Source: Cytophagaceae bacterium
GTDB lineage: Bacteria; Bacteroidota; Bacteroidia; Cytophagales; Spirosomataceae
Reading direction: 5' to 3'
Length of the DNA: 64,000 bases
Assembly (NCBI GenBank): GCA_027486845.1
Contig: JAIXOL010000062.1
Coordinates: forward strand, 1 to 64,000
Part shown: piece after piece, positions 63,601-64,000 of the stretch
Numbering within the stretch: position 1 is the first letter of the stretch
How the letters are laid out: every line of letters begins with the position of its first letter
Notes under the pieces: generated by a model
Told to the model about the DNA's origin: nothing
Database searches by the model: none
The model's input: only the letters and a program-made list of their open reading frames with translations
Program-made: the position numbers and the translations under genes

Positions 63601-64000
63601 AACTGGTGTCAGTTGAATGGTTCGGTTATTGTCTGAACCAGCCAAGACAATTCTTGAACGAGGCATTAAAAGTGTATCCGAAGAAGCTACATTTAGTATT
63701 AAATCTGCAGCAGGGGTTTGTACATCTGAAATTGTAAACCCTATAGCTGTAGTAGAACTATTTCGATTGATTGTCTGAGATGAAATCGAGCTGATTGTTG
63801 GAGGTGAAGAACAAATAGTCACTATCACCGCTCCAGATATATTGGATGTGATTGTTGGCGAAGCTACTAATGGACCATTTGGCTTACCTGGTGAACTAAC
63901 ACTACAGCTTGTATAACTCACCACACAATAATAATACGTAGTACCGACCGCACTCGTTGTTGGGGTATATGAAGCATTCGTTGCTCCACCTATTTCAGAT
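60625..64000 (-). CDS. Giant calcium-repeat adhesin with type B T9SS domain (partial)
   Basis: The frame is open to the window edge, so the N-terminus is missing; at least 1124 residues are seen. The start at 63924 suggested by the first Met-like codon (a GTG) is only internal. Ig/cadherin-like domains (to about 350 from that codon) repeat TISVTDTD-like and FTFTVN blocks. Then a long run of thrombospondin type 3-like DSDNDGIPD units follows. The end has GISPNGDGKNDVLIIPG and IYNRWGSLVFE, the gliding-motility type B sorting domain that is cut off on secretion. It should be surface-bound through the PorP/SprF partner downstream. Confidence 0.9.
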   Translation of the reverse strand, partial: SEIGGATNASYTPTTSAVGTTYYYCVVSYTSCSVSSPGKPNGPLVASPTITSNISGAVIVTICSSPPTISSISSQTINRNSSTTAIGFTISDVQTPAADLILNVASSDTLLMPRSRIVLAGSDNNRTIQLTPVLGKSGNSQITISVTDTDNLTSSTNFSFTVNSQDPTIGVLPDQIINVNSSTQARNFAVRSGVATSSITASSSNSSLVPTASISITGTGATRSIVITPTPGLVGNSVITIQVNYADGSSEFIVFTLTVVNTVPYLSPLKNVNLCLTTIATVPFVIGDNETPAEDLRLTITSSNSAIIKMSEIQVTGTGQNKILTLSPSSKQFGSSLITITVNDNSGTSSTQTFTFTLNPCDGDNDGIPDEIECPNFTNCPDSDGDGTPNYLDTDSDNDGIGDAVEKNIDSDGDSIPDYLDTDSDNDGIPDSIEGYIDSDGDGIMNYLDLDSDGDGIEDKIESFTDSDRDGIPNYLDLDSDNDGINDRVEGVVDTDGDGSPNYIDGDSDNDGIPDGIEGRVKDGKPVDSDADGKPDYIDLDSDNDGIPDNIEKNTIIVSDGKVINQPLDSDGDGKPDYLDLDSDNDGIPDSVEAGPNPNEPIDSDGDVQPNYLDLDSDNDGIPDRIEAGSNPNVPVDTDGDGKPDYLDLDSDNDGIPDKVEAGSNPNIPVDTDGDGKPDYLDLDSDNDGIPDKVEAGKNPNIPVDTDGDGKPDYLDLDSDNDSIPDKVEAGSNPNIPVDSDGDGKPDFLDLDSDNDTIPDKVEAGVNPNIPVDSDGDGKPDYLDLDSDNDSIPDKVEAGINPNIPVDTDGDGKPDYLDLDSDNDGIPDKVEAGNNPNIPVDSDGDGKPDYIDLDSDNDGIPDKVEAGSNPNVPVDTDKDGKPNYLDLDSDNDSIPDKVEAGSRPSTPVDSDSDGNPDYIDLDSDNDSIPDKVEAGINPNVPVDTDGDGKPDYLDIDSDNDTILDSVEAGTNPNLPVDTDGDGIMNFRDTDSDNDKILDKLEDDLDYGNLPDCDNDNVPNYIDADQCETFTPEGISPNGDGKNDVLIIPGIKSKNNNRIAIYNRWGSLVFEKENYQNDWGGEANVKNIVLETDGLLPDGTYYYIVLFDNKQATKASFIYINRLNN
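61065..62215 (-). repeat. Tandem array of 12 units of about 102 bp
   Basis: Each unit encodes 34 residues: DGDGKPDYLDLDSDND, then GIPDKVEAGSNPNIPVD. Twelve VEAG or IEAG blocks were counted (the spacing of TTTGGATT at 61081 and 61183 is 102 bp). Neighbouring units differ mostly at S/G/T before IPD and in the residue before NPN. DxDxDG loops would bind calcium. Copy number may vary between strains. Confidence 0.88.

Overview
The window looks like a piece of an AT-rich Bacteroidota chromosome, probably from the Cytophagales. This is inferred from a SusC/SusD pair, a PorP/SprF gene beside a giant adhesin with a type IX (type B) sorting domain, TAnnTTTG-type promoters, and planctomycete-type cytochrome (DUF1549/DUF1553/DUF1501) genes of the kind seen in this group. 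No rRNA, tRNA or CRISPR array was recognised.

Layout. 1-1.6 kb is a gene-free relic zone with two copies of a dispersed repeat and a decayed tyrosine recombinase. 1.7-8.4 kb is an amino-sugar module: a NagP-like importer and a Tat-type Gfo/Idh oxidoreductase on +, converging on nagA, nagB, an NagX-like acyltransferase and a second Gfo/Idh protein on -. 8.6-10.8 kb holds a DUF6671 zinc protein and dihydroorotase. 11.2-23.6 kb is a long minus-strand block: SusC, SusD, then a PSCyt1/DUF1549/LamG/DUF1553 cytochrome, a DUF1501 protein, a DUF2231-cytochrome-LRR protein and an NHL propeller. A SusD 3' relic lies at its downstream end. 23.6-27.1 kb is mostly non-coding, with repeats, an IS3 relic, a LytTR protein and an LprI-like protein.

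27.1-39.4 kb is a regulator-plus-sulfur island on + only: two Crp/Fnr regulators, an MFS permease, a TSUP exporter, a persulfide dioxygenase-rhodanese fusion, a rhodanese, a small membrane protein, a TsdA-like dihaem cytochrome, a DsrE-like protein, a SoxB-like hydrolase, an outer-membrane porin and two half-size YeeE/YedE thiosulfate carriers. Five promoters here share a 14-bp palindromic operator (GTAAY-N4-RTCAC), each exactly 22 nt upstream of a TAnnTTTG -7 box. This points to one Crp/Fnr-controlled sulfur regulon, most likely driven by the regulator encoded at 29156. It is the strongest new signal in the window.

39.6-52.0 kb is an unusual catabolic locus: a glycosidase-like lipoprotein, a truncated SusD pseudogene, DUF4127, a permease, a stand-alone HyuA-type hydantoinase/oxoprolinase, an FAD oxidoreductase, an IrrE-like metalloprotease, a ROK repressor and an N-acylglucosamine 2-epimerase. 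A perfect 16-bp inverted repeat lies between the divergent ROK and epimerase genes. 52.7-58.7 kb carries a membrane-anchored AraC regulator, a tandem pair of secreted paralogues (with a relic of a third) and a secreted subtilisin. 59.6-64 kb has PorP/SprF and the 3' part of a calcium-binding-repeat adhesin that runs off the window.
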